DNA of 33,329 nucleotides, taken from positions 1-33,329 of the IMG/VR virus record IMGVR_UViG_3300020061_000019. One strand, 5' to 3'. The translations under genes and the position numbers were made by a program. Positions 15,878 through 23,202 of this stretch are shown here, piece by piece (within the stretch, counting starts at the first letter, position 1; each line of letters starts with the position of its first letter). The stretch is from a virus. The notes under the pieces were generated by a model, which was given only the letters and a program-made list of their open reading frames with translations, was not told the DNA's origin and made no database searches.

Positions 15878-16543
15878 TTAGACCACCTCCAGCTCAGGCT
15901 TGCGGTATCCGTTGTTCACGTGGGCCGCCTTCCAGGCGTGATTGTGTTCTTGGGCCGTCACTAGTTCTTTATGACTCGCGAGCCATTTGAACAGGTCTTG
16001 CTCCCAAAGCACCTCGCACGCCCATCCCTTGGCTGCGTAGTATGCGACGATCGCTTGCTCTTCTTCCGGCTGATGCCAGAAGCTCCCGAAGTACTCGAAG
16101 ACGCGACGACCTGGGATGTCGACGAAGTCGGGAACCTTGCGCCCGATGAAGGTATGGCCATCGTGATTGTGTCGATACCCCAACTTGGCCAGGTAGGGCG
16201 CGAGAGCGTACTCATGATTCGAGACGCGACGTCGAGGCGGCGGAACGTAGTTCTCGCGAAGATCGCCACCAGGCAGCCAGCGACGCTTCTGCGACTCGGA
16301 CTTGAGGCGCGACTCCTCGGCCTTCTGTTCTGGCGTGCGGGAGTGATAGGTAGCCAACGACCTTTCGGTACGGTCGGCGAACTCACCAGCTTCCCATCGC
16401 CGCTTCATCGCGGCTGCGGCTGCCGCTGTATGTTCCGGAGTCCGTTTATGCCGCCCGCACGTACATCCTTCATCACACTTACGAGCCTTCCTAGCGACAT
16501 GTTCTGGACTCTGCTTTCGGCCTTTAAGGGCATGATCAGTCAT
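15878..16543 (-). CDS. Free-standing homing endonuclease, NUMOD plus Vsr-like nuclease
   Basis: I start at ATG 16543 (221 residues); a longer frame from TTG 16600 is possible but adds an odd Lys/Cys-rich stretch. The N-terminal half has NUMOD3-like DNA-binding repeats (SPEHVARKARK, RTPEHTAAAAAAMKRRW). The C-terminal half resembles very-short-patch repair (Vsr)/EDxHD nucleases: E111 in SNHEYALAPYLAKLGY, D139 in VPDF, then EYFGSFWH with H157, and a final VLWEQDL. These match the fold used by homing enzymes such as I-Bth0305I. It interrupts the tube-to-chaperone order and is probably a mobile selfish gene that targets an intron-less site in a related phage. It is not needed for tail assembly. 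Confidence 0.8.
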   Translation of the reverse strand: MTDHALKGRKQSPEHVARKARKCDEGCTCGRHKRTPEHTAAAAAAMKRRWEAGEFADRTERSLATYHSRTPEQKAEESRLKSESQKRRWLPGGDLRENYVPPPRRRVSNHEYALAPYLAKLGYRHNHDGHTFIGRKVPDFVDIPGRRVFEYFGSFWHQPEEEQAIVAYYAAKGWACEVLWEQDLFKWLASHKELVTAQEHNHAWKAAHVNNGYRKPELEVV

Positions 16544-16617
16544 GTTTGTGATCTTACACCTTAGTAGTTTATGTTTGCCAGTTTTACACATTTTCTGCAA
16601 ACATGCAGGTCAGAGCG

Positions 16618-17091
16618 TCAGACGACCGTAGTTTTAATGTACTGCATGGTGATCGTCTTGGGCAGCGTCATCGTGCCGATGTTGATCTGCTCGCCCTCGT
16701 CGATGTCGGTGAGCACGCAGCCGTGGTAGACGCGCGCGCGGATCCCGTTAGGACTCTGTGGCGCACGGATCAGCTTGCGGCACGTCACCTCGCCAAGAGT
16801 GATCTGGCGCTTGAGGACCTCCAACAGGTTGTTGGTGCCCTCCAGGCCAGGCAAGCGCGACCAGACAGGCTCGTTCCACAGCTCGTAGAAGGTCAGGCGG
16901 ATGGTACCTGCACCGACGGCCATAGCGGTTACGATCTCCTGCGGCGTCTCATCGTCGATCGCCTGAACCACCTGAGCACCGGCCACCGGCTGTGGTGGAG
17001 TGTCTTGGAGGGTCTGGAGATAGGCGAGCCGTGTGCCACGAAACGTCATGGTGGTAAACCCGCTACCGCCTACGCGAACATTGGACTGCAC
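16618..17091 (-). CDS. Tail tube protein
   Basis: The 157-residue protein begins at GTG 17091, with GGGAG about 7 bases upstream. It is beta-rich (RLTFYELWNEPVWSRLPG and RARVYHGCVLTDIDEGE) and ends GTMTLPKTITMQYIKTTVV, a C-terminal strand typical of tube subunits that pack into a six-membered ring. Its length and its location directly after the sheath gene are the best evidence. It forms the inner tube through which DNA passes. Thirty bases separate it from the sheath stop, and the two genes are likely cotranscribed. Confidence 0.85.
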   Translation of the reverse strand: MQSNVRVGGSGFTTMTFRGTRLAYLQTLQDTPPQPVAGAQVVQAIDDETPQEIVTAMAVGAGTIRLTFYELWNEPVWSRLPGLEGTNNLLEVLKRQITLGEVTCRKLIRAPQSPNGIRARVYHGCVLTDIDEGEQINIGTMTLPKTITMQYIKTTVV

Positions 17092-17121
17092 TTCTCACTC
17101 CCTTCGTTGTTCAAGGCCTGC

Positions 17122-18873
17122 TTAGCCGGTGGTGTTCGTGCCCTCGACCGTGGTGGTGATGTCTCCCGACTCGACGGCGATCGAGTACCGGACCACGATG
17201 TAGTTGAGTGGGTAAGCAGGACGCCACTCATAGCGCACCTCGATGACGTCGGGCATCGTGTCGATCTGCCGCGCCTTGAGGTTGCGGTAGCCACGGATGA
17301 TCTCGTCACGTACCAACGACACCAGCGCAGCCTCGGCACTCGCCTTGACCTGCACGATCGTGGTGTCGTAGATCGGCATACCGATCAGTCCGTCGGCGTC
17401 CAAGTAGTCGCGGATGCGATAGACCATGACGTCCTGCTGGCCGATGATGCTCCACTCTCGGGTATGTAGGTCAGTCGGATCAGTGGTCACACCGTGGCGG
17501 ACCTGGATCTGCTGACGACGAGTCTTCTCGATCACCATCAGGCCGTTGGAGGACTCCAGGTTCTTCTCGCCCTCGCGCTGGTTCTCCGCCGGTCCCTGGA
17601 ATCCGAGGATCGTCTTGCGGGTCAACGGCATTGCCGCGATGGCGGAGACCGACTTACCGGCCACGGAGGCGGCCATGAACTGACCACCCAGGGTGATGGT
17701 TTGGTTCAGCTCCGGGGCGTAGTAGGAGAAGCCCGACGGCGAGATCAGGGCGATGCGCTGGCTGGTCAGGGCCTGCGCATTGATCTGTCGCTGGCTGGTC
17801 AGGACGGGAGTGACCGATCCATCCATGCCGATGATGGCACGACGCTCGTACCGGTTGCCCGACTGGATGGTGACGTGCTGCTGCACCAAGGCCTGAATCG
17901 CTGTCGCGCCGGTGGCAGGCACGATGATGGCGATCTGTTCCTCGTCGCGGAACTTGTCCAGCGCGTCAGCGTAGTCAGCCATCGTGATGGTGTCCGGGTC
18001 CTCGGGGTCGATGGCACAGCCCAGGATCGTGGAGGCACCGTTGATGAAGGCGAACTTGGCGGCCAGTGTCAGCTCGGACTGGATGTTGCCCGCAGCGTCG
18101 AACGGCTCGCCGTAGAGATCGCGCACGTCGTCATAGTCAAAGAGGGTGTAGACCTCGAAGTACTGCGGGTCGGTGTATCGGTAACTCAGCTGGATGGTGT
18201 CGCCTGCATCGATGTGGCCGCCGTCGATCACACGCTGCAAGGTGTACAGGTCGTCGCGGCTAGCGATCTCTGAGTCCTCGCCGACCGAGACGCGAGTGAT
18301 GACGTAGTCCGTGCCCACGACGTAGAGCTGACCCGAGTTGGGATCGACGACCTTGACGGTGGAGACGTCGATACCGTGCTGACTCAGTGTTCGGTTGAGT
18401 GCGGCCTCGCCGATGTCTTCCTTGACGATCGAGACGTCGCCGCTGGGGGTCAGGGCGGCAGTCTTGGTCATGATCGGACGGCTGTCACCCGGAGCAAAGG
18501 TAACCACCCAAGGTCCGCCGTTGGGTCCAGCGACCGACGTGATGTCTGGTGCCGACAGGTTGGACAGCGCGATCAGAGCCGACTCGACAGCTGTCGCCGC
18601 AGCGTTCCATGCGATGTTGGCCGTGGGCTGGCCCGCATAGGTCAGTGTGAAGTTGCCACCGGTTGGTGCGCCTGTGATGGTGATCGTCTGAGTGGTGATG
18701 ATCTCGCCGGTGTCCGGGTTGATCTTCAGACTCTCACGGAACGTGCGATACCCCACCGACTGGCCGAAGATGGCGACCGCCGTGGGTACCGACGACCGAA
18801 CGCCAATCTGCGGTCCGCCTACCTCCTCGGTATAAATACCAGGTGGCTGGTAGCGCGTGAAGTCAATCGCCAC
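17122..18873 (-). CDS. Tail sheath protein with inserted beta domain
   Basis: The 583-residue protein starts at GTG 18873 with AAAGGGA seven bases upstream. The opening MAIDFTRYQPPGIYTEEVGG is typical of contractile sheath subunits, as are the C-terminal features KASAEAALVSLVRDEIIRGY and YEWRPAYPLNYIVVRYSI. Residues about 62-140 (TITGAPTGGNFTLTYAGQPT onward) form an extra beta domain rich in Thr, Gly and Ala, similar to a module seen in other actinophage structural proteins, and probably exposed on the tail surface. The protein polymerises round the tube and contracts on infection. The upstream spacer contains a short hairpin but no clear promoter. Confidence 0.9.
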   Translation of the reverse strand: MAIDFTRYQPPGIYTEEVGGPQIGVRSSVPTAVAIFGQSVGYRTFRESLKINPDTGEIITTQTITITGAPTGGNFTLTYAGQPTANIAWNAAATAVESALIALSNLSAPDITSVAGPNGGPWVVTFAPGDSRPIMTKTAALTPSGDVSIVKEDIGEAALNRTLSQHGIDVSTVKVVDPNSGQLYVVGTDYVITRVSVGEDSEIASRDDLYTLQRVIDGGHIDAGDTIQLSYRYTDPQYFEVYTLFDYDDVRDLYGEPFDAAGNIQSELTLAAKFAFINGASTILGCAIDPEDPDTITMADYADALDKFRDEEQIAIIVPATGATAIQALVQQHVTIQSGNRYERRAIIGMDGSVTPVLTSQRQINAQALTSQRIALISPSGFSYYAPELNQTITLGGQFMAASVAGKSVSAIAAMPLTRKTILGFQGPAENQREGEKNLESSNGLMVIEKTRRQQIQVRHGVTTDPTDLHTREWSIIGQQDVMVYRIRDYLDADGLIGMPIYDTTIVQVKASAEAALVSLVRDEIIRGYRNLKARQIDTMPDVIEVRYEWRPAYPLNYIVVRYSIAVESGDITTTVEGTNTTG

Positions 18874-19007
18874 GATTCAGTCCCTTTCCAAGGCCTCTAA
18901 TTGTTATTGCTAGCCCGATCGAATCTGACAGGGTCTAGGCTCAAGTACGAGTGAGCTGGCCATGCCTCTATCGGAACCCAAAGAACTGATCACCAGCTCA
19001 CTTCCTT
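18874..19007 (-). other. Spacer between neck gene and tail sheath
   Basis: This 134-base gap is large for this operon. It contains a 9-base inverted repeat, GTGAGCTGG (18951-18959) with CCAGCTCAC (18993-19001), separated by 33 bases. A 27-codon frame (18910-18993, GTG start, AAGGA 9 bases upstream) exists but is not convincing. No clear promoter or terminator is recognised. Confidence 0.4.
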
Positions 19008-19700
19008 TTATTGCCAGTCGTAGCGGGTAGGAAGGTCGACCACCTCGGTGATTGCCCTGAGCGAATACGTACCGTCGTGCGCAAAGACAATGTTGGTCTG
19101 GCCGAGGATGTCGAAGCTGTAGGTGTCCTCGTAGCCGGGGATCTCTTCGTCCCAGGGCACGCCGGTGCTCATGGCCTGCCCGCCAGGAACCAGCTCGTCA
19201 CGGTTGATCGTCATCGCGATGTAGGGGTTCTGGGCCAGGCTGCTGATCAGCTGTCGGAACTGCTTGGTATCCTCGTCGGCCTTCGTGATGACGTTCTCCG
19301 GCGGGCGGCTGAACATCAGCATCGAGATCACTGCATCGGAGAGTCGATCACGCTCCAGCGATGTGAGCGCCACGATGGACAGCGAGACGCGGCCCTCGAA
19401 GATGAACTCGCGGATCGGCTCCCAGTTGACCGACTCATCGTCATTGACGACCTTGCGGATGATCTCGTGATCGATGCCAGCGTTGACGAGCTTGGTGAAG
19501 GAGAACTGCACCCAGATGCCTGGGTAGCGCTCCTTCTTCAGGGGGTACTCCATGTCGACGGTGACCTCGGAGCCGTTGACCAGCCCGTTGAGGGTCGTGC
19601 CGGTGATGGCGTCACGTAGTGCCACGATGACCGCGCGCTTGACGGTCTCGATCATTCCTGCGCCGCCAGCGCCTGGGAATGGGGCATTCGGGGTGGTCAC
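19008..19700 (-). CDS. Neck / tail terminator-like protein
   Basis: The 230-residue protein starts at GTG 19700, where GTGA overlaps the preceding stop by four bases and AAAGGA lies 8 bases upstream. A longer reading frame exists but is out of context. It mixes helices (ETVKRAVIVALRDAITG) with strands (YPGIWVQFSFTKLVNAG, then EFIFEGRVSLSIVALTSLER), the layout of tail terminator and neck proteins that cap the tube. It lies between a head-completion type gene and the tail sheath. Assignment as tail terminator is by position and fold impression; a connector protein is the alternative. Confidence 0.6.
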   Translation of the reverse strand: MTTPNAPFPGAGGAGMIETVKRAVIVALRDAITGTTLNGLVNGSEVTVDMEYPLKKERYPGIWVQFSFTKLVNAGIDHEIIRKVVNDDESVNWEPIREFIFEGRVSLSIVALTSLERDRLSDAVISMLMFSRPPENVITKADEDTKQFRQLISSLAQNPYIAMTINRDELVPGGQAMSTGVPWDEEIPGYEDTYSFDILGQTNIVFAHDGTYSLRAITEVVDLPTRYDWQ

Positions 19701-20155
19701 AGCTTGTTTCCTTTCAGGATGTCCATGGCAGCGCCCTGGATGTCGCGACGGGACTCCTTGATCGCACTGGCGATCGAGGCCTCCAGGTATCGCTTGGGCT
19801 TGAGGCCCGGGTGCTTCCACTTCTGATCACGCCAGACCTTGCCGCGTCCAGGGATGTTGACGAAGCCAGGCTTGCCTGGCTCACGGCCCTTGATCCGGCG
19901 GGTCTGGCCGGTCTGCTTGTCCTTGATCGGAACCATGCGCCCCTCGACCCACCACATGATGAAGGGTTCGAAGCCTCGGTTCTGGATGATCAGGTGCTTC
20001 ATCGTCGACCGGATGCCGACCTCGCCGCCTGCCGAGTAGGGCTGTAGGGCACCAGTGGACTTCCAGCCACGTCCACGCATGTTCTCGCGGGCCTTCTGTA
20101 CGGCTTTGCGCGCGATCACTCGGTTCAGTTCGACGGGAGCGGGGAGTCGGGTCAC
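19697..20155 (-). CDS. Head-tail connector / neck protein (HK97 gp10-like)
   Basis: The basic 152-residue protein starts at GTG 20155 (GTGA overlap with the upstream stop). It has a helical N-terminus (LNRVIARKAVQKARENMRGR), a middle basic beta part (PFIMWWVEGRMVPIKDKQTG) and a C-terminal helix (YLEASIASAIKESRRDIQGA). These features resemble HK97 gp10-type neck proteins that complete the head-tail joint. It is followed by the terminator-like gene, as in many siphoviruses and myoviruses. The assignment comes from length, charge and order. Confidence 0.6.
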   Translation of the reverse strand: MTRLPAPVELNRVIARKAVQKARENMRGRGWKSTGALQPYSAGGEVGIRSTMKHLIIQNRGFEPFIMWWVEGRMVPIKDKQTGQTRRIKGREPGKPGFVNIPGRGKVWRDQKWKHPGLKPKRYLEASIASAIKESRRDIQGAAMDILKGNKL

Positions 20156-20577
20156 CGTGGCCGCCGAATGGCATCATTGAACGCTTCACCATCGGGAGTC
20201 ATGTTGACGGCGTGTGCAGTGTCAGTGATGCCTGCGTGGTCAAGCAGCTTGCGGCCCACACCCATTTGGCGCATGTTCGGGTTGGTGTGAATGAAGTCGA
20301 CGTATCCGTCAGGACCATGCTTCAGATAACCATGAATGTCATCGGCAGCCGCCTGGCCAGGGATGCGATCGGGATGTCCTTGAGGCACCGACCCAGACCA
20401 ATCGGGACCTACCGCTAGATGTGTGCCCGGTTCGGGAGTGACGAATCGCAGCGAGTCCGCCTTGTTGCGGAAGTGCTGCATGGTCTGTTCGTGCTTGCGC
20501 CAAAACTCTTCCTCGTCGAAGGCGAGACGCCACGGTTCCAACATCTCGACCTGCTCGCGAGCAGTGACGAGCCTCAT
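20152..20577 (-). CDS. GNAT-like protein with shared N-terminal tag
   Basis: The 141-residue protein starts at ATG 20577 with AGGGG about 7 bases upstream. Residues 1-17 (MRLVTAREQVEMLEPWR) are nearly identical to the N-terminus of the gene at 21870-22205. After a helical linker, residues about 91-115 (GYVDFIHTNPNMRQMGVGRK) match motif A of GNAT acetyltransferases: a strand, a polar turn, then R/Q-x-x-G-V-G-x-x-L-L for binding acetyl-CoA pyrophosphate. The domain is shorter than the usual 150 residues, so it may be minimal or degenerate. It sits among neck genes, where the enzyme is unexpected. Virion packaging and host-targeted acetylation are inferences. Confidence 0.55.
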   Translation of the reverse strand: MRLVTAREQVEMLEPWRLAFDEEEFWRKHEQTMQHFRNKADSLRFVTPEPGTHLAVGPDWSGSVPQGHPDRIPGQAAADDIHGYLKHGPDGYVDFIHTNPNMRQMGVGRKLLDHAGITDTAHAVNMTPDGEAFNDAIRRPR

Positions 20578-20603
20578 CGCGGGACCCCTGTAGGATTGAA
20601 TTT

Positions 20604-21263
20604 ATGCCCTACGCCAGAGGTCGACGCAGGCCACCTGGTCTCACTAATGCCGAGGTCTTCGCCTGGTTCATTCCCGATCAGACCACCAAAGAGTGCTGGG
20701 ACTGGCCTTCCGGCACTGACCAGAACGGTTACGGGCAGTTGTCGCTGCGTGGACGCACCTACAAGGCCCACGCTCTCTCCTACGAGGTGCATCACGGGCC
20801 AACCAACAGCCTGCACGTGCTGCACTCCTACGATCGACCGATCTGTGTCCAGCCCGCTCATCTTCATCTCGGAACGAACAGCGACAACGTCGCCGAGATG
20901 GTTGAGCGAGGACGACATGCCACGGGAGAACGAGTCGGAAGTGCCAAACTCACTGAGGCCGACGTCCTGTGGATTAGACAGAGCGACTTGACTCTGACGG
21001 CTCTGGCAGAGATGTTCGACGTCCACCTCTCGGCCATCAGCCTGATCCTGCAGGGAAAGAACTGGCATCACTTGCCTGGAATCCAAGAAGGACGCGGATC
21101 GGCCAAAGGCGAACGAAACGCACATGCCAAGCTCACCGAGACAAACATTCGATGGATCAGGGCGCAGAACGGACTTAAAGGGAAGGAGATGGCCAAGATT
21201 CTTGGTGTTAGTCAGGCAACCATCAGCATGATTCGTTCTGGGAAAATCTGGACTCATCTGTGA
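20604..21263 (+). CDS. HNH homing endonuclease, antisense to the late operon
   Basis: This 219-residue protein is the only well-supported plus-strand gene. Residues about 30-104 form an HNH_3 nuclease: CWDWPSGTDQNGYGQL, then H74 in HVLHSYDRPICVQPAHLHLG followed by TNSDN. Two helix-turn-helix units (about residues 115-150 and 173-210; AKLTEADVLWIRQ and AKLTETNIRWIRA) likely bind the target DNA. The ATG at 20604 follows AGGA by 8 bases; TAGGAT, a possible -10, also fits a leaderless start. It ends four bases from the stop of the gene at 21268 and diverges from 20577, so it is inserted cleanly between two operon genes. It is a typical free-standing homing gene. Confidence 0.88.
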   Translation: MPYARGRRRPPGLTNAEVFAWFIPDQTTKECWDWPSGTDQNGYGQLSLRGRTYKAHALSYEVHHGPTNSLHVLHSYDRPICVQPAHLHLGTNSDNVAEMVERGRHATGERVGSAKLTEADVLWIRQSDLTLTALAEMFDVHLSAISLILQGKNWHHLPGIQEGRGSAKGERNAHAKLTETNIRWIRAQNGLKGKEMAKILGVSQATISMIRSGKIWTHL

Positions 21264-21267
21264 TCAC

Positions 21268-21870
21268 CTACCTGGGTTTATTGTCGAAGCGGTTGAAGAC
21301 CTGACCGACGAAGGGGTATTTTCCAATGGGCATGTCAGGGCTGATCAGCTGTAAGTCCGCGCGCTGGCTGACGGTGTCGTAGCCGGTCTGCCCGATCATG
21401 GCCCCGGTGCGCAGGGACTCGTTGGTGACGCCCTTGAAGACGTAGATGGCATCGACTGACTCAATGCGCTTGTCGATGGTCCAGCTACCCACGCGCACGA
21501 CGTAGTCGCGTTGCCAGAGATCAGGGCGGTGCTCGGTCTGGATCGAGCTGGCGATGGGGTGCCACATACCGCGCTTGCCGAAGGTCTCTTCGTCGTTGGA
21601 GTCGGTGAACAGGCCCCACGCCCGATGGATCTCCTTGACCCCGCCGTCGAAGGTGGTGCCGTAGCAGCGCTCGCAGTCGTACTTCGCGGCGCCGTTGTAG
21701 ATGTCGTCGTAGCAGACCGGGCAGCGGGGGTAGGCCGGGTCGTCCTGGACCTCGGGGACGTGCAGCATGTGGATCAGCACGCATTCTTCGCCGTGGCTCA
21801 TCAGGCTGTCGCGGATGTTCTGGCGGAACAGCCGGATGGCGTATGGCTCAACAAGATCGACGCGAGGCAT
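21268..21870 (-). CDS. Head completion / neck protein with zinc-ribbon motif
   Basis: The 200-residue protein starts with an ATG at 21870 that overlaps the preceding stop by one base. It carries a compact zinc-knuckle: CPVCYDDI followed by CERCYG, near residues 50-70, with Cys pairs spaced as in a zinc ribbon. The rest is mixed alpha/beta with strands such as DYVVRVGSWTIDKRIESVDA. Zinc-binding proteins of this size lie between portal/capsid and tail genes in several actinophages and probably act in head completion or as stopper. The zinc motif is seen; the role is inferred. Confidence 0.6.
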   Translation of the reverse strand: MPRVDLVEPYAIRLFRQNIRDSLMSHGEECVLIHMLHVPEVQDDPAYPRCPVCYDDIYNGAAKYDCERCYGTTFDGGVKEIHRAWGLFTDSNDEETFGKRGMWHPIASSIQTEHRPDLWQRDYVVRVGSWTIDKRIESVDAIYVFKGVTNESLRTGAMIGQTGYDTVSQRADLQLISPDMPIGKYPFVGQVFNRFDNKPR

Positions 21871-22205
21871 CAGTGCGTCTCCGGACCCGGAGGGACGAAG
21901 TATTCGGGCTTGATGTGGTCTAGCGGGACCTGCCAGAACTTCTCGCCATGAGGAAATTCTTCTTCGACGTCGCCGTGCTCATGCAGTGCGTCATCGGGAA
22001 AGTTCAGCTGAACGACACCCTTACCGAAGTTCTGGTTCTCGCCCTTCGGATGGTCCGAGAACCAGACTTGCTCGGGGCCGCCGAACTCCTTGTCCTTATA
22101 GATGCTGTCCGCGTATTCAGGCTCGGTACGGTGATAGAGCATGGGCATAGCGGTGCGCCACGGCTCCAGCATCTCGACCTGCTCACGGGCCGTCACGATT
22201 CTCAC
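21870..22205 (-). CDS. Possible small ADP-ribosyltransferase-like protein with shared N-terminal tag
   Basis: The true start is GTG 22205 (GTGA overlap with the upstream stop), giving 111 residues. Residues 1-17 (VRIVTAREQVEMLEPWR) repeat the tag of the GNAT-like gene. The rest (LYHRTEPEYADSIYKD, then VWFSDHPKGENQNF and GKGVVQLNFPDD) has the pattern of small ADP-ribosyltransferase-fold proteins: H25 after Tyr in an early strand, a VWFS strand, and a beta-rich core. The usual final Glu cannot be assigned with confidence. Enzymes of this fold are packaged and injected by T4 (Alt), so a virion-carried effector is plausible but unproven. An unrelated small beta protein is the alternative. Confidence 0.5.
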   Translation of the reverse strand: MRIVTAREQVEMLEPWRTAMPMLYHRTEPEYADSIYKDKEFGGPEQVWFSDHPKGENQNFGKGVVQLNFPDDALHEHGDVEEEFPHGEKFWQVPLDHIKPEYFVPPGPETH

Positions 22206-23197
22206 CACGCACCACCCGTGGCCTGGGCGCCCCAGCTGACCGACGGGGCGGCGGGATAGAAGCGGAAACTCCTGGTCATGGCCGCGAACATGCCTGGCAC
22301 GAAGAACCCCTTGGCCGACCCGCCGTAGATACCGCCACCGACCAGCAGGCTGCCGCGTCCGAGGGAGAGCAGGGAGCGCTTGGCCATCTTGATGGCGGCC
22401 TTCAACTCCGGCTGCTCCTCCTCCAGGACCGTGCGCCACCGGTCGGCGTAATCGCGGCGATCGGTGTAGGTAGTGGCGGTGTTGGGGTAGGCAGGCTGCT
22501 CGGTGTAGCTCATGATCAGGTGCCGGATGATCTCCAGCTTGGTGGCCCAGAGGCTGAGCTGGACGAAGTTGCCCGGGACCTTGGTATCGCCGACCTCCAC
22601 GCCGTAGGCCGTGATCGGCTGGCCGGTGACGTTGAGCTTCATCACGGCCTGACCCATCAGGAATGCGATCCGGTTGTAGTCGAAATGACTCTGGAAGTTC
22701 TCGTTGAGCCAGGGGCCGCCGGTGGTGGAGTCGAAGAGGTCGGCGAAGAACCAGGACGACTGCTCGACCAGCACCTTGGCGTCCTCGCGCATGTTGTCGA
22801 AGAACGGCATCTGCTCCTGGATCTGCAGGTCGTCCTGGAAGACGAAGTCGACCCCGTCGACCTCGTAACTCCACTCGGCGTTGAGCGTGCCACGGTTGGC
22901 GGTCCACTGCGGCCCGATGTCGTAGTGGTACTTACCGACGTCGTCGCGGACGATCCCGGTGTCGGTGGTGACGTTGACGACCAGATCGCCCCGGGCGTCG
23001 ACGGCGGTCCCGTCGAGTTTGTTGAGGTAGACCTTCAGGCTCAGACTCCCGTCGGCGGCGTCGACGGGATCACCAGCGGGGTCCTGGATGCCGATGGCCA
23101 GATACCCGCGTCCGTGCTGAGACACGAACTTTCGGGCCTTGGCCGCGCTGACGAGCTTCTGGCTGTAGACCTCGGGACCATAAATCGGCTCGGTCAT
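22202..23197 (-). CDS. Neck / connector protein with N-terminal beta-sandwich
   Basis: I start at ATG 23197 (331 residues), just after the preceding stop; the upstream extension has no ribosome binding site. Residues about 35-140 (LAIGIQDPAGDPVDAADGSL onward, with VNVTTDTGIVRDDVGKYHYD) resemble an Ig-like sandwich. The C-terminal part has long helices (LWATKLEIIRHLIMSYTEQP, LEEEQPELKAAIKMAKRS) suggestive of a connector or adaptor ring. It sits at the head-proximal side of the neck genes. A structural role is likely; the exact ring is unknown. Confidence 0.6.
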   Translation of the reverse strand: MTEPIYGPEVYSQKLVSAAKARKFVSQHGRGYLAIGIQDPAGDPVDAADGSLSLKVYLNKLDGTAVDARGDLVVNVTTDTGIVRDDVGKYHYDIGPQWTANRGTLNAEWSYEVDGVDFVFQDDLQIQEQMPFFDNMREDAKVLVEQSSWFFADLFDSTTGGPWLNENFQSHFDYNRIAFLMGQAVMKLNVTGQPITAYGVEVGDTKVPGNFVQLSLWATKLEIIRHLIMSYTEQPAYPNTATTYTDRRDYADRWRTVLEEEQPELKAAIKMAKRSLLSLGRGSLLVGGGIYGGSAKGFFVPGMFAAMTRSFRFYPAAPSVSWGAQATGGAW

Positions 23198-23202
23198 GGC
23201 GA

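Noticed and set aside
16560-16600. Possible promoter before the Vsr-like endonuclease (TTGCAG and CATAAA)
   Set aside because: The spacing of 21 bases is too long and the elements are weak; the AT-rich stretch may simply be part of the mobile gene.
20574-21257. 227-residue minus-strand frame
   Set aside because: It is antisense to the clearly recognisable HNH endonuclease and has no ribosome binding site.
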